Under the pieces are notes generated by a model that worked only from the letters and a program-made list of their open reading frames with translations, made no database searches and was not told the DNA's origin. Made by a program: the position numbers and the translations under genes. Below, in pieces: positions 9,001 to 15,918 of a stretch of DNA of 25,865 nt. Origin of the DNA: SSSZ01 sp035345935. Lineage in GTDB: Bacteria; Pseudomonadota; Gammaproteobacteria; Burkholderiales; Rhodocyclaceae. The stretch covers positions 1-25,865 of the forward strand of contig DAORDK010000045.1 in the NCBI GenBank assembly GCA_035345935.1, read 5' to 3'. Each line of letters opens with the position of its first letter. Position 1 is the first letter of the stretch.

Positions 9001-9550
9001 CCGGATTGCTGTGTAGCGAAGCATTGAGGCGACCCTCGACCTCTTCGACGGCGAGGTTGTAGGCCTTGGCCAAGCCCCGATTGGCGAGCAGGAAACGCCC
9101 TTCACGGTCCTTTACGAAGATCATGGCGGAACTGGTATCGATGACGTGGCGCAGGAATCGCCAGTCGCGGCCGAACCCGCCAGGGACCTCCGATGGATTC
9201 GCAGCCAGGGCCAAAACGAGCTGCGCGTCGGACTCCCAGCCTCCGATCAAAGTCAGTTCGGCGACGCAATTGCCGGCTTGCGCGCAGGCGAGGCTCACCG
9301 TCGTTCCGATGGGGTATTGCCCCGCACGGCTCAGGGCAATCCGTAAAGCGGCCTGATCTGCCGCAGCAACCAGATTCGGAAATGCGTACCCGGAATGGAG
9401 CTGCCCCGAGGTTTCGCCCAGCCATTCGGCTGCTGCAGGATTGAATTCGATAACCCGTTGACCTCTCAACAGGATGGCCGCCACCGACCAATCGGAGATC
9501 AGTGCTCGTAGCGTCTGCTCTATGGTTGTCGACACGTCATCCCGGTCCAT
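6032..9550 (-). CDS. Multi-PAS sensor with GGDEF and EAL domains (cyclic-di-GMP turnover)
   Basis: A 1172-residue cytosolic protein with no signal peptide or membrane segment. Domain order (numbered from the ATG at 9550): a PAS-like unit about 18-115, then five clearer PAS units about 132-250, 258-378, 385-498, 505-615 and 622-735, several ending in the DITERKR linker, then GGDEF about 742-905 and EAL about 920-1165. The diguanylate-cyclase site is intact (LGGDEF, motif at 825-829; LDLDNFK; GHDVGD) and an inhibitory-site RxxD (REFD, 816-819) precedes it by five residues. The EAL half reads EVL at 956-958 with DDFGTGY (D1078/D1079), KIDRSFV and LAEGVET, so the phosphodiesterase site also looks complete. 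The frame could begin at a TTG ten codons earlier; ATG is preferred. Monocistronic; convergent with DUF3422. Ligands unknown. Confidence 0.95.
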   Translation of the reverse strand: MDRDDVSTTIEQTLRALISDWSVAAILLRGQRVIEFNPAAAEWLGETSGQLHSGYAFPNLVAAADQAALRIALSRAGQYPIGTTVSLACAQAGNCVAELTLIGGWESDAQLVLALAANPSEVPGGFGRDWRFLRHVIDTSSAMIFVKDREGRFLLANRGLAKAYNLAVEEVEGRLNASLHSNPEEIEAFLRDDREVMDSRQSKLIVAEPVTYSDGSVHWYSTVKTPLFLDSAHCDHVLGIATNIDELKAAERELQQSEYLLRSIIDNTSAVVFVKGLDGRYLRINKRFTDLFHVSNEALLGRTDYDLFPPDVADAVRAADQDVFRAGKALEFEEVVPQDDGLHTYLVLKFPLRNPGGETYAICGIATDITERKRVQRRLERHLAEQRAILDNELVGIVTVKNRTIVWANPAFEKLLGYGSGQLNGVPTRQTYPSENAYRELGAAAYPVIEAGGIFRTQIELIREDGAAIWVDVSGAQLDRENGESLWSVVDITERKRAAQVIADREARFRMLAAATFEGISISEAGRFVDGNDQLFELLGYTREEMQQLPVERLIHQPDRERVLEQAFRGGEGIIQFAVLHKDGHLVQVEARSQMLDYAGRLIRITALRDITARKHIEDEMRIASVAFESQNGMLITDPQGVILRVNPAFTRLTGYTPEEAIGKTPALLNSGKQDRRFFEKLWSSVRDQGYWQGEIWNKRKNGQIYAELLTITAVRTPKGEVTHYVGSFSDITVNKEAEAEIHRLAYYDPLTHLPNRRLLQERLGHAIAAKARGGDFGALYLLDLDNFKILNDTRGHDVGDLLLAEVAQRLRSVVREFDTVARLGGDEFVVLIEELAGEKEIVGALAQQVGDKLRQVIEQPFNLKGSEYHCRLSIGVTLLGGGNSVEEVFKQADLALYEAKSKGRNTMRFFDPAMQAALDRRSALEQELRRALDLHQFLLYYQPQVDAERRIIGAEVLLRWQHAGRGLVAPDEFIPLAEDTGVIVPLGYWVIETACGQLRTWALVPALRDLRLAVNVSSRQFRQTDFVPQVTRILETSGADATRLKFELTESAVLEDIEDTIEKMDAIRKLGVGLSIDDFGTGYSSLSYLARLPLSQLKIDRSFVHNVPGKHSDETITRTIITMGQALAMEVLAEGVETEAQRGFLEVHGCCAFQGFMFHRPMPLTQFEALM

Positions 9551-9821
9551 TGTCTTGCGTTGCCCCGCGAAGATTCTCAATTCGAACGCGACAAGCGTGT
9601 GCCTTCGGGCTCCGATGTATCTCTAGACCTACGACACTCTGGTCCGTCGGCAGTTCGGCGAATCCCCTGTGTTCGGTAAAGCACTACTGAACAAGTTCTG
9701 CGCAGTCTGAACCCTTGGATTGCCTTTCAAGAGCCAGATGCGCTTCGGAACCGCAGGCTCCATCGATCCCGGACGAGCCGATCGCCCCTTATAATTCGCC
9801 CTTTGCTCCGGGAAAGCCGCT
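9551..9821. other. Divergent intergenic region, PAS-GGDEF-EAL gene / purC
   Basis: These 271 bases separate two divergent genes and must hold both promoters. A TATAAT near the purC end is listed separately. On the minus strand no convincing -35/-10 pair stands out. I see no tRNA, repeat or credible small gene; a minus-strand open frame at 9629-9892 runs into purC and is probably chance. Confidence 0.5.
9790..9795 (+). promoter_or_regulatory. Candidate -10 box (TATAAT) for purC
   Basis: An exact TATAAT lies 26 bases before the purC GTG, predicting a leader of about 20 nt that carries a GGGAAAG ribosome-binding site. No good -35 is visible at 16-18 bp spacing. PurR-like operator sequence was not recognised. 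Confidence 0.45.
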
Positions 9822-10754
9822 GTGACCGCTCCCCTCTTCAATTCGTCCATCGCCAGCCTGCCGCTCCTCTCCCGAGGCAAGGTACGCGACATCTACGCCG
9901 TCGATGCCGATCGGCTCCTCATCGTCACCACCGACCGCCTTTCGGCCTTCGACGTCATCCTGCCTGACCCCATTCCGATGAAGGGCGCGGTACTGACCGC
10001 CGTCGCCGACTTCTGGTTCGCCAAGCTGGGGCATATTGTGCCCAACCAGCTCACCGGAGTTGATCCAGAGAGTGTCGTGGCGCCCGACGAGCGCGACCAG
10101 GTCCGCGGCCGAGCGGTCGTGGTCAAACGCCTGAAGCCCCTGCCCATCGAGGCGGTCGTCCGCGGCTACGTCATCGGCTCTGGCTGGAAGGACTACCAGG
10201 CCACCGGCGCCATCTGCGGCATTGCCCTGCCAGCGGGCCTCAAAATGGCCGCCAAGCTGCCCAGTCCCATCTTCACACCGGCCACCAAAGCCGACGTCGG
10301 CGACCACGACGAAAATATCTCTTTCGCCAAGGCCCAGTCCAATTGCGCTGCCACCCTGGCGGCGCAGTTGGCCGGTTCCGGAAAGAACGGCGCCGAGCTT
10401 TGTGCCCAGGCTCGCACCGCGGCACTGGCCTTATACGAAGCTGCCGCCAGCTACGCTCGCGGCCGCGGCATCCTCATCGCCGACACCAAGTTTGAATTCG
10501 GGATCGATTCTGCCGGCACTCTGCATCTCATCGACGAGGCCCTGACCCCGGACTCCTCCCGCTTCTGGCCGGCCGACCAGTATCGCGAGGGCAGCAATCC
10601 CCCCTCCTTCGATAAGCAGTTCGTTCGCGACTATCTTGAAACCCTGGACTGGAATAAGAAGGCTCCGGGCCCTCGCCTGCCGGGCGAAGTCATCGCCAAG
10701 ACCGCTGCGAAATATCTCGAGGCCTGCGAACGCCTCACAGGAAAGACACTGTAA
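9822..10754 (+). CDS. purC: SAICAR synthetase (phosphoribosylaminoimidazole-succinocarboxamide synthase)
   Basis: PurC, 310 residues, joins CAIR and aspartate using ATP in purine biosynthesis, in the cytosol. The GTG at 9822 gives MTAPLFNSSIASLPLLSRGKV, the normal start of the long (about 290-310 residue) form found in betaproteobacteria. Conserved segments include RGKVRDIYAVD, TDRLSAFDVILPDPIPMKG, VVKRLKPLPIEAVVRGYVIGSGW, the INF(here IFTPATKADVGDHDENIS) region, LIADTKFEFG, DEALTPDSSRFWPADQY and FVRDYLETLDWN. A GGGAAAG ribosome-binding site precedes the GTG. It follows a 271-bp divergent gap and is 61 bp upstream of a DUF2189 membrane protein; the purE/purK genes often found next to purC in betaproteobacteria are not here. 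Confidence 0.96.
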   Translation: MTAPLFNSSIASLPLLSRGKVRDIYAVDADRLLIVTTDRLSAFDVILPDPIPMKGAVLTAVADFWFAKLGHIVPNQLTGVDPESVVAPDERDQVRGRAVVVKRLKPLPIEAVVRGYVIGSGWKDYQATGAICGIALPAGLKMAAKLPSPIFTPATKADVGDHDENISFAKAQSNCAATLAAQLAGSGKNGAELCAQARTAALALYEAAASYARGRGILIADTKFEFGIDSAGTLHLIDEALTPDSSRFWPADQYREGSNPPSFDKQFVRDYLETLDWNKKAPGPRLPGEVIAKTAAKYLEACERLTGKTL

Positions 10755-10815
10755 TATCTCCTGAGAACCCGGCGCGAGGCGCTTGGTCAAACGGTCATCT
10801 TCGGTAGGAGTCAGC

Positions 10816-11583
10816 ATGGAGCACGGAGTCCTCGATTCGCCCCTTCACCTGCCCGGCGTACGGCGCGTCGGCCGCGACCGCCCCGCGGTCTGGCTCTATC
10901 TCGGTTGGCAGGACCTCAAGGCGAACCCCCTTCCTAGCCTGGCCTATGGGCTGCTCTTCGGACTTTGCGGCGATGCGATCCTGCTCGCGACCATCACCCA
11001 CCCCCACTTTTTCACCGTCGCCATCTCCGGCTTCGTCCTGGTCGCTCCGATTCTCGCTGCCGGGCTGTACGAGCTTTCGCGGCAGCGAGCGATGGGCAAG
11101 CATCCCGGCTTCCTCGACTCTCTTCCTCGCCTGTGGGAAAGGGCCGAGCCCCTGGCAGTTTTCGCCCTGGTCGTCGGACTTCTCGCTTTCTTCTGGGAAC
11201 GCATTTCCGCGGTCATGTTTGCGGTTCTCGGCGGCACTTCGGGAATCGACACCACCCATTTCATCGCCCAGATCGTCCTCTCCGGCCAGTATCGCGGCTT
11301 CGTCGCAGCCTGGTTCATCATCGGCGCCATCGTCGCGCTCCTCGCGTTTGCGGTAAGCGTCGTCTCGGTGCCTCTGATGATAGACCGCGAGGTCAGTCCA
11401 TTCACGGCCGTTGCCACCAGCCTGCGTGCCTTCTCGCTCAACCTCGAGACTTTGGTCTTGTGGGCCGCGATCATCGTCGCCCTTACCGTCCTCGGGTTTG
11501 CCACCCTGCTCTTTGGGCTGGTCTTGTTCATGCCCTTGCTCGGCCACGCGTCCTGGCACGCCTACCGCGAGTTGGTAGCCTAA
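10816..11583 (+). CDS. DUF2189 family integral membrane protein
   Basis: A 255-residue inner-membrane protein resembling the DUF2189 family of predicted integral membrane proteins with no known function. A short soluble N-terminus (about 1-35, with the typical WLYLGWQDLKANP motif) precedes about six hydrophobic segments: roughly 38-60, 64-88, 112-135, 165-192, 215-235 and 232-250. ELSRQRAMGKHPGF and PLMIDREVSPFTA lie in connecting loops, and the latter is a recognisable family signature. ATG 10816 is chosen over the upstream open frame (from 10783) because TAGGAGTCAGC lies immediately before it. It follows purC by 61 bp and ends just before a clear terminator, so purC and this gene may share a transcript; no functional tie to purine synthesis is known to me. 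Confidence 0.85.
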   Translation: MEHGVLDSPLHLPGVRRVGRDRPAVWLYLGWQDLKANPLPSLAYGLLFGLCGDAILLATITHPHFFTVAISGFVLVAPILAAGLYELSRQRAMGKHPGFLDSLPRLWERAEPLAVFALVVGLLAFFWERISAVMFAVLGGTSGIDTTHFIAQIVLSGQYRGFVAAWFIIGAIVALLAFAVSVVSVPLMIDREVSPFTAVATSLRAFSLNLETLVLWAAIIVALTVLGFATLLFGLVLFMPLLGHASWHAYRELVA

Positions 11584-11599
11584 GCGTCCGGATTCCCAC

Positions 11600-11621
11600 G
11601 GGCGGCTCAAGCCGCCCTTTT
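11600..11621 (+). terminator. Rho-independent terminator after the DUF2189 gene
   Basis: GGGCGGCT (11600-11607) and AGCCGCCC (11610-11617) form an exact 8-bp stem followed directly by TTTT (11618-11621). It lies 17 bp after the stop codon and 19 bp before the prlC ATG, so prlC presumably starts a new transcript or relies on read-through. Confidence 0.85.
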
Positions 11622-11639
11622 CATTGCGCCATTTCCACC

Positions 11640-13712
11640 ATGATCGTTGCCAATCCACTGACCGAATTCGCCCTTCCCGCGAGCGCCGAGACGCTGCCGC
11701 GCTTCGACGCCATCGAACCTGACCACGTCAAACCGGCAATCGAAAGCCTGCTCGCCGATGCCCGATCTTTGGTGGAGCGCCTCACCGACCCTGCTGTCCC
11801 TGCAACCTGGGACGCCTTCGCCGCCCCCCTGGCGGACGGCCTCGAGCATCTTTCGCGAGCCTGGGGGATCGTCGGGCACCTGCATTCGATCAATGACATT
11901 CCCGCCTGGCGGGAGGCCTACAACGCCATGCTTCCGGAAGTGACGCGCTTCTATACCGAACTGGGGCAGAATCTGCGCCTTTTTGCCCAATACAAGGCCC
12001 TGCGCGCCAGTCCCGAGTACGCCACCCTCGCCCCGGCCCGGCGCCGCATCGTCGATAACGAGATCCGCGATTTCCGCCTCTCCGGAGCCGAGTTGGCCGA
12101 CGACCTCAAGCCTCGCTTCCAGGCCATCATGGAGGAACTCGCTTCCCTGGCCGCCAAGTTCCAGGAGAACCTCCTCGACGCCACCAACGCCTTCTCGGAA
12201 ACGGTGGCCGATTCCACCCTCCTCGCCGGCCTGCCCGACGACGCCATCGAGGCCGCCCGGGTGTCCGCGGAGAAGGCCGGCGTCGAAGGTTGGCGCTTCT
12301 CCCTCCAGGCCCCCTCCTACGGGCCGGTCATGCAGTACGCCGACGACCGTGATTTCCGCGCCCGCCTCTATCGCGCTTATGCCACGCGGGCGGCAGAATT
12401 CCACGAGGGGTCAAGCAAGCCGGAATGGGACAACACGCCGGTCATGCGGCGCATGCTCGAACTGCGCTTGGAAGATGCCCGACTGCTCGGCTACGACACT
12501 TTCGCCGAGGTTTCCCTGGTGCCCAAGATGGCCGAATCGCCCGCCCAGGTCCTTGCATTTCTGCGGGAACTGGCGGTCAAGGCCAAGCCCTTCGCCCAGC
12601 GCGACTTCGCCGAATTGAGCGACTTCGCGCGGGACACCCTGGGCCTCTCCCCGCTTGAACCCTGGGACGTGGCCTATGCGTCGGAGAAATTGCTCCAGGC
12701 CCGCTACGCCTTCTCGGAACAGGAGGTGAAGCAGTATTTCACCGAGCCCGCTGTTCTCGCCGGTCTCTTCCGGGTGATCGAAAATCTCTTCGGAGTTCGG
12801 GTCAAACCCGAAAGTGCCCCCGTCTGGCATCCGGACGTGCGCTTCTATCGCCTGGAAACGCCGGATGGCGATCTGGTCGGCCAGTTCTACCTCGACCTCT
12901 ACGCCCGCGAAACCAAGCGCGGCGGAGCCTGGATGGACGAGGCCCAAGGCCGCCGACGCCTGGGCGCGGGACTGCAGAAGCCGATTGCCTATCTCAACTG
13001 CAACTTCTCGGCCCCGGTCGGCGGCAAACCCGCCACCTTCACCCACGACGAAGTGATCACGTTGTTCCACGAGACCGGCCATGGCCTTCACCATCTCCTG
13101 ACCCGGGTAGAGGAATTGGGCGTCTCCGGAATCCATGGGGTGGAATGGGACGCGGTCGAATTGCCCTCGCAATTCATGGAAAACTACTGCTGGGAATGGG
13201 AAGTGGTCGAAGCCATGTCCGCCCACGTAGACTCCGGCGCTGCGCTGCCGCGGGAGCTGTTCGACAAGATGCTCGCCGCACGCAATTTCCAGAGCGGGCT
13301 CCAGACCGTGCGACAGCTTGAATTCGCCCTCTTCGACATGCTGCTTCACAGCGAATTCGACCCCGCCGGGGACCGCTCGGTCATGGATTTGCTCGCAACG
13401 GTCCGACAGGAAGTGGCAGTCATTCTTCCACCGTCCTGGCAGCGCTTCCCCAACAGTTTTTCCCATATCTTCGGCGGCGGTTACGCGGCGGGCTATTTCA
13501 GCTACAAATGGGCAGAAGTCCTGTCGGCAGACGCTTACGCCGCTTTCGAAGAGGCGGGGAATCCCTTCGACCCCGCCACCGGACGGCGTTTCCTGGACGA
13601 GATCCTCTCTGTGGGAGGCTCGCGGCCGGCACTCGAATCCTTCACCGCCTTCCGTGGCCGCGAACCCCAGGTGGACGCACTGCTGCGCCATAGCGGTATG
13701 ATTGCAGCGTAA
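11640..13712 (+). CDS. prlC: Oligopeptidase A (M3 family zinc metallopeptidase)
   Basis: Cytosolic M3-family zinc peptidase of 690 residues, the usual OpdA/PrlC length, degrading short peptides including cleaved signal peptides. The zinc site is complete: HETGH at 477-481 and the third ligand at E507 in ELPSQ, within the family-typical GLHHLLT and VEWDAVELPSQFMENYCWE context. The N-terminal half is helical, as expected for the channel-lining domain, and the C-terminus has SHIFGGGYAAGYFSYKWAEV, including the tyrosines that assist catalysis in the family. The frame is open far upstream (to 10965), but that part overlaps the DUF2189 gene and the terminator; the ATG at 11640 gives the family N-terminus (LPRFDAIEPDHVKPAIE). 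A 21-bp gap with GGGAGG leads to the next gene. Confidence 0.95.
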   Translation: MIVANPLTEFALPASAETLPRFDAIEPDHVKPAIESLLADARSLVERLTDPAVPATWDAFAAPLADGLEHLSRAWGIVGHLHSINDIPAWREAYNAMLPEVTRFYTELGQNLRLFAQYKALRASPEYATLAPARRRIVDNEIRDFRLSGAELADDLKPRFQAIMEELASLAAKFQENLLDATNAFSETVADSTLLAGLPDDAIEAARVSAEKAGVEGWRFSLQAPSYGPVMQYADDRDFRARLYRAYATRAAEFHEGSSKPEWDNTPVMRRMLELRLEDARLLGYDTFAEVSLVPKMAESPAQVLAFLRELAVKAKPFAQRDFAELSDFARDTLGLSPLEPWDVAYASEKLLQARYAFSEQEVKQYFTEPAVLAGLFRVIENLFGVRVKPESAPVWHPDVRFYRLETPDGDLVGQFYLDLYARETKRGGAWMDEAQGRRRLGAGLQKPIAYLNCNFSAPVGGKPATFTHDEVITLFHETGHGLHHLLTRVEELGVSGIHGVEWDAVELPSQFMENYCWEWEVVEAMSAHVDSGAALPRELFDKMLAARNFQSGLQTVRQLEFALFDMLLHSEFDPAGDRSVMDLLATVRQEVAVILPPSWQRFPNSFSHIFGGGYAAGYFSYKWAEVLSADAYAAFEEAGNPFDPATGRRFLDEILSVGGSRPALESFTAFRGREPQVDALLRHSGMIAA

Positions 13713-13733
13713 GGTCTTTACCGGGAGGCACCT

Positions 13734-14216
13734 ATGAAAAGAATCCTTTTGCTCGCCCTGGCTTTGACGAGCCTTTCGGCAACAGCCGAGGTCTATCGCT
13801 GGGTCGATTCCGCGGGCAAGGTCCATTTCTCCGACAGCCCGCCTCCCGGGAGCGCGCGGGAAGTCATGCGCGAAAAAGACGCCAGCGCCGTCGCCAACGA
13901 TCAAGTATCTTTTGCCGCCCGCCGGGCCGCCGAAAATTTCCCGGTCACGTTGTTTACCACGTCCGATTGCCCAGGGGCCTGCAAGAAGGCCCGGGAACTC
14001 CTGAGCGCTCGTGGCGTACCCTTTACCGAGAAAGTTCTCCAGAAGGCGGAGGATGCCGAGGAACTCAAGCTTCTGGTCGGCGACACCTTCGTTCCTTCGC
14101 TGCGGGTGGGAAAACAGACCATCCGCGGCTTCGAGGCCGATTCCTACAACAATCTCCTTGACCTGGCCGGATATCCGGCGGCATCCGGGACCAAGCCTCC
14201 GGCTGCCGCCCCCTGA
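13734..14216 (+). CDS. Periplasmic DUF4124-glutaredoxin-like protein
   Basis: A 160-residue exported protein in two parts. A signal peptide (MKRILLLALALTSLSATA, cleavage probably after residue 18) is followed by a DUF4124 module, EVYRWVDSAGKVHFSDSPPP, residues 19-38. A glutaredoxin/thioredoxin-like fold follows from about residue 69: VTLFTTSDC, then an active-site pair C79/C83 spaced C-P-G-A-C, the helix KKARELLSARGVPFTEK, the cis-proline loop FVPSLRVG (P121) and GFEADSYNNLL. Classic glutaredoxins have C-x2-C; here three residues intervene, so redox chemistry may differ. The tail (about 148-160) is Pro/Ala-rich. GGGAGG precedes the ATG. It sits between prlC and xth with gaps of 21 and 4 bp. 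Probably a thiol-redox protein of the periplasm; partner unknown. Confidence 0.85.
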   Translation: MKRILLLALALTSLSATAEVYRWVDSAGKVHFSDSPPPGSAREVMREKDASAVANDQVSFAARRAAENFPVTLFTTSDCPGACKKARELLSARGVPFTEKVLQKAEDAEELKLLVGDTFVPSLRVGKQTIRGFEADSYNNLLDLAGYPAASGTKPPAAAP

Positions 14217-14220
14217 CGCA

Positions 14221-14985
14221 GTGCGAATCGCCACCTGGAATGTCAATTCCCTCAAGGTGCGGCTGCCGCATCTGTTGGACTGGCTTGCCGAGCAGGCTCC
14301 GGCGGTGGTTTGCCTCCAGGAAACCAAGGTCGAGGACGCCAATTTTCCGCGGGCCGATCTTGAGGCCGCCGGTTACCGAGTCGCTTTTTCCGGCCAGAAG
14401 ACTTACAACGGAGTCGCCCTCGTCGCCCGCGACGAGATTCGAGACGTTGTTTCCGGCAACCCCCACTTTCCCGACGAGCAGAAGCGCCTGATCGCAGGAA
14501 CCGTTGGCGACGTCCGCGTCATTTGCGCCTACGTCCCCAATGGTCAGGCCGTCGATAGCGACAAATACCGCTATAAGCTTGCCTGGCTGGAGGCTCTGGT
14601 CCCCTGGCTCAAGAACGAGTTGAACACCTACCCCAATCTGGTCCTGGCCGGCGATTTCAACATCGCCCCGGAAGACCGCGACGTCCACGATCCCCAGGCC
14701 TGGGCGGGCCAGATTCTCTGCTCGCCCGCCGAGCGGACGGCCTTCGGCCGACTCCTCGAACTCGGGCTCAGGGACAGCTTCCGGCTCTTCGAGCAACCCG
14801 ACAAGAGCTATTCCTGGTGGGATTACCGCATGCTCGGTTTCCAGAAAAACCTGGGCCTACGCATCGACCACGTCTTGCTTTCCGGCCCCTTGGCCGGACG
14901 CTGTGTCGGCGCCGGTATCGACCGCGCCCCGCGCAAGCGGGAGCGTCCCTCGGACCACGCACCGGCTTACGCCGATCTGGCATGA
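14221..14985 (+). CDS. xth: Exodeoxyribonuclease III (AP endonuclease)
   Basis: Exonuclease III family enzyme, 254 residues, cutting DNA at abasic sites and removing 3' blocking groups in base excision repair. The GTG at 14221 gives MRIATWNVNSLKVRLPHLL, the exact family start; the frame is open upstream but that overlaps the glutaredoxin-like gene. Catalytic motifs are present: N7, LQETK (metal-binding E34), AGDFNIAPEDRDVHDP, the SYSWWDYR block, LRIDHVL and the terminal SDHAP (D245-H246). It begins 4 bp after the preceding stop with little visible ribosome-binding site, suggesting coupling, and its stop overlaps the next start (ATGA). xthA is the usual name for this family; the exact paralogue class (ExoIII versus ExoA type) was not resolved. 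Confidence 0.94.
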   Translation: MRIATWNVNSLKVRLPHLLDWLAEQAPAVVCLQETKVEDANFPRADLEAAGYRVAFSGQKTYNGVALVARDEIRDVVSGNPHFPDEQKRLIAGTVGDVRVICAYVPNGQAVDSDKYRYKLAWLEALVPWLKNELNTYPNLVLAGDFNIAPEDRDVHDPQAWAGQILCSPAERTAFGRLLELGLRDSFRLFEQPDKSYSWWDYRMLGFQKNLGLRIDHVLLSGPLAGRCVGAGIDRAPRKRERPSDHAPAYADLA

Positions 14986-15650
14986 CCCCCACTGCCGATC
15001 GGGCGGCCCTGCTTTCCCTCTATCCCGCGCTGGCCGCGGTTCCCGCGAGCGATCTCGCGCCTCTCCTGGCCCCTGGAGCCGTCGCCGAGGTCCCCGCGGG
15101 ATGCGAACTCTTCGCCGAGCGCCACCCCTGCCGGGGTTTTCCGCTCATCCTGGCGGGAAGCATCAAAGTGGTCAAGAATTCGCCCGGTGGCCGGGAGATG
15201 GTGCTCTACCGGGTCGAACCCGGCGGATCGTGCATCATCACGTCGAGCTGCCTCCTGGGCCATGCCGATTACAACGCCCGCGGCATCGCAGAATCGCCGC
15301 TCCAGCTGCTGGTCATCCCCAGCGCACTCTTTGCCCGTCTGGTCGCTGACCAGGCCCCTTTCAGGGATTTCGTCTTTCACCTCTTTTCCGAGCGTCTCGC
15401 CGAGCTGATGCAGTTGGTCGAGGAAGTCGCCTTCGCGCGCCTCGACCGGCGCCTCGCCAAACTTCTGCTGGCCAGAGGCGAGGACGTCATCGCCGTGACC
15501 CACCAACACCTCGCCGAGGAACTGGGCAGCGTGCGCGAAATCGTCAGCCGTCTGCTCAAGGGCTTCGCCGCCCAGGGACTGGTTTCCCTCGGCCGCGAGC
15601 AGATCATTCTCCAGGACCGTGAGGGGCTGCGCGCCCTCGCCGCTCTGTGA
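14982..15650 (+). CDS. Crp/Fnr-family transcriptional regulator with paired cysteines
   Basis: A 222-residue regulator: cyclic-nucleotide-binding-like beta-roll (about 18-125), a dimerisation helix (about 130-155, FVFHLFSERLAELMQLVEEV) and a C-terminal winged helix (about 167-215; THQHLAEELGSVREIVSRLLKGF), which would bind DNA. The beta-roll carries C41, C50, C84 and C90, the last two in GGSCIITSSCLLGH. It lacks the Fnr N-terminal cysteine cluster and the canonical cAMP-binding RxS arginine-serine pair is not evident, so the signal is more likely redox, metal, heme or gas than cAMP (inference). The ATG overlaps the xth stop by 4 nt. A DUF2892 membrane protein follows 73 bp later and is a plausible target. 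Family assignment is firm; ligand unknown. Confidence 0.92.
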   Translation: MTPTADRAALLSLYPALAAVPASDLAPLLAPGAVAEVPAGCELFAERHPCRGFPLILAGSIKVVKNSPGGREMVLYRVEPGGSCIITSSCLLGHADYNARGIAESPLQLLVIPSALFARLVADQAPFRDFVFHLFSERLAELMQLVEEVAFARLDRRLAKLLLARGEDVIAVTHQHLAEELGSVREIVSRLLKGFAAQGLVSLGREQIILQDREGLRALAAL

Positions 15651-15723
15651 CTCAGGTTACAGACTCGTTCCCGCACCGGCGACTACACTGGCTCCCGTCT
15701 CAACACCTCATCGGGAGATCATC

Positions 15724-15918
15724 ATGAAAGCAAACGTTGGCGGACTCGACAAAGTTCTTCGCATCGCGGCCGGACTCGGCCTTATCGCCTGGGCGCTCCT
15801 AGGCGGCCCCGTCTGGGCCTGGATTGGTGTCGTCCCTCTCGCGACGGGCCTGATGGGCTGGTGCCCTGCCTACCCGCTGCTCGGAATCAGCACCTGCGGC
15901 GTCAAGAAGGGCGTCTAG
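15724..15918 (+). CDS. DUF2892 small inner-membrane protein
   Basis: A 64-residue protein of the DUF2892 family, the membrane module also found at the C-terminus of YgaP-type rhodaneses. It starts MKANVGGLDKVLRIAAGLGL and has two hydrophobic helices, about 13-30 and 32-48, then the family's GWCPAYPLLGISTC motif (C47 and C58 near the membrane face) and a short basic end. GGGAGATCATC before ATG 15724 is a good ribosome-binding site. The gene follows the Crp/Fnr regulator on the same strand and its last 17 nt overlap the 3' end of rsmA on the opposite strand. The family is often linked to sulfur or nitric-oxide stress, but no direct function can be read here. Confidence 0.9.
   Translation: MKANVGGLDKVLRIAAGLGLIAWALLGGPVWAWIGVVPLATGLMGWCPAYPLLGISTCGVKKGV

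Noticed and set aside
9551..9580. TTG start adding ten residues to the PAS-GGDEF-EAL protein
   Set aside because: No Shine-Dalgarno before the TTG; the downstream ATG at 9550 is the more usual codon.
9590..9612. Sigma-54-like -24/-12 element (AGGCACACGCTTGTC) on the minus strand
   Set aside because: The spacing is one base short and the -12 GC reads GT, so it does not meet the consensus.
10965..11639. N-terminal extension of prlC
   Set aside because: The open frame overlaps the DUF2189 gene and the terminator at 11600-11621; the ATG at 11640 gives the family N-terminus.
12411..14342. Minus-strand frame of 643 codons across prlC and the glutaredoxin-like gene
   Set aside because: Antisense to two well-supported genes; no recognisable domains. 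Long because reverse-frame stops are rare in GC-rich DNA.
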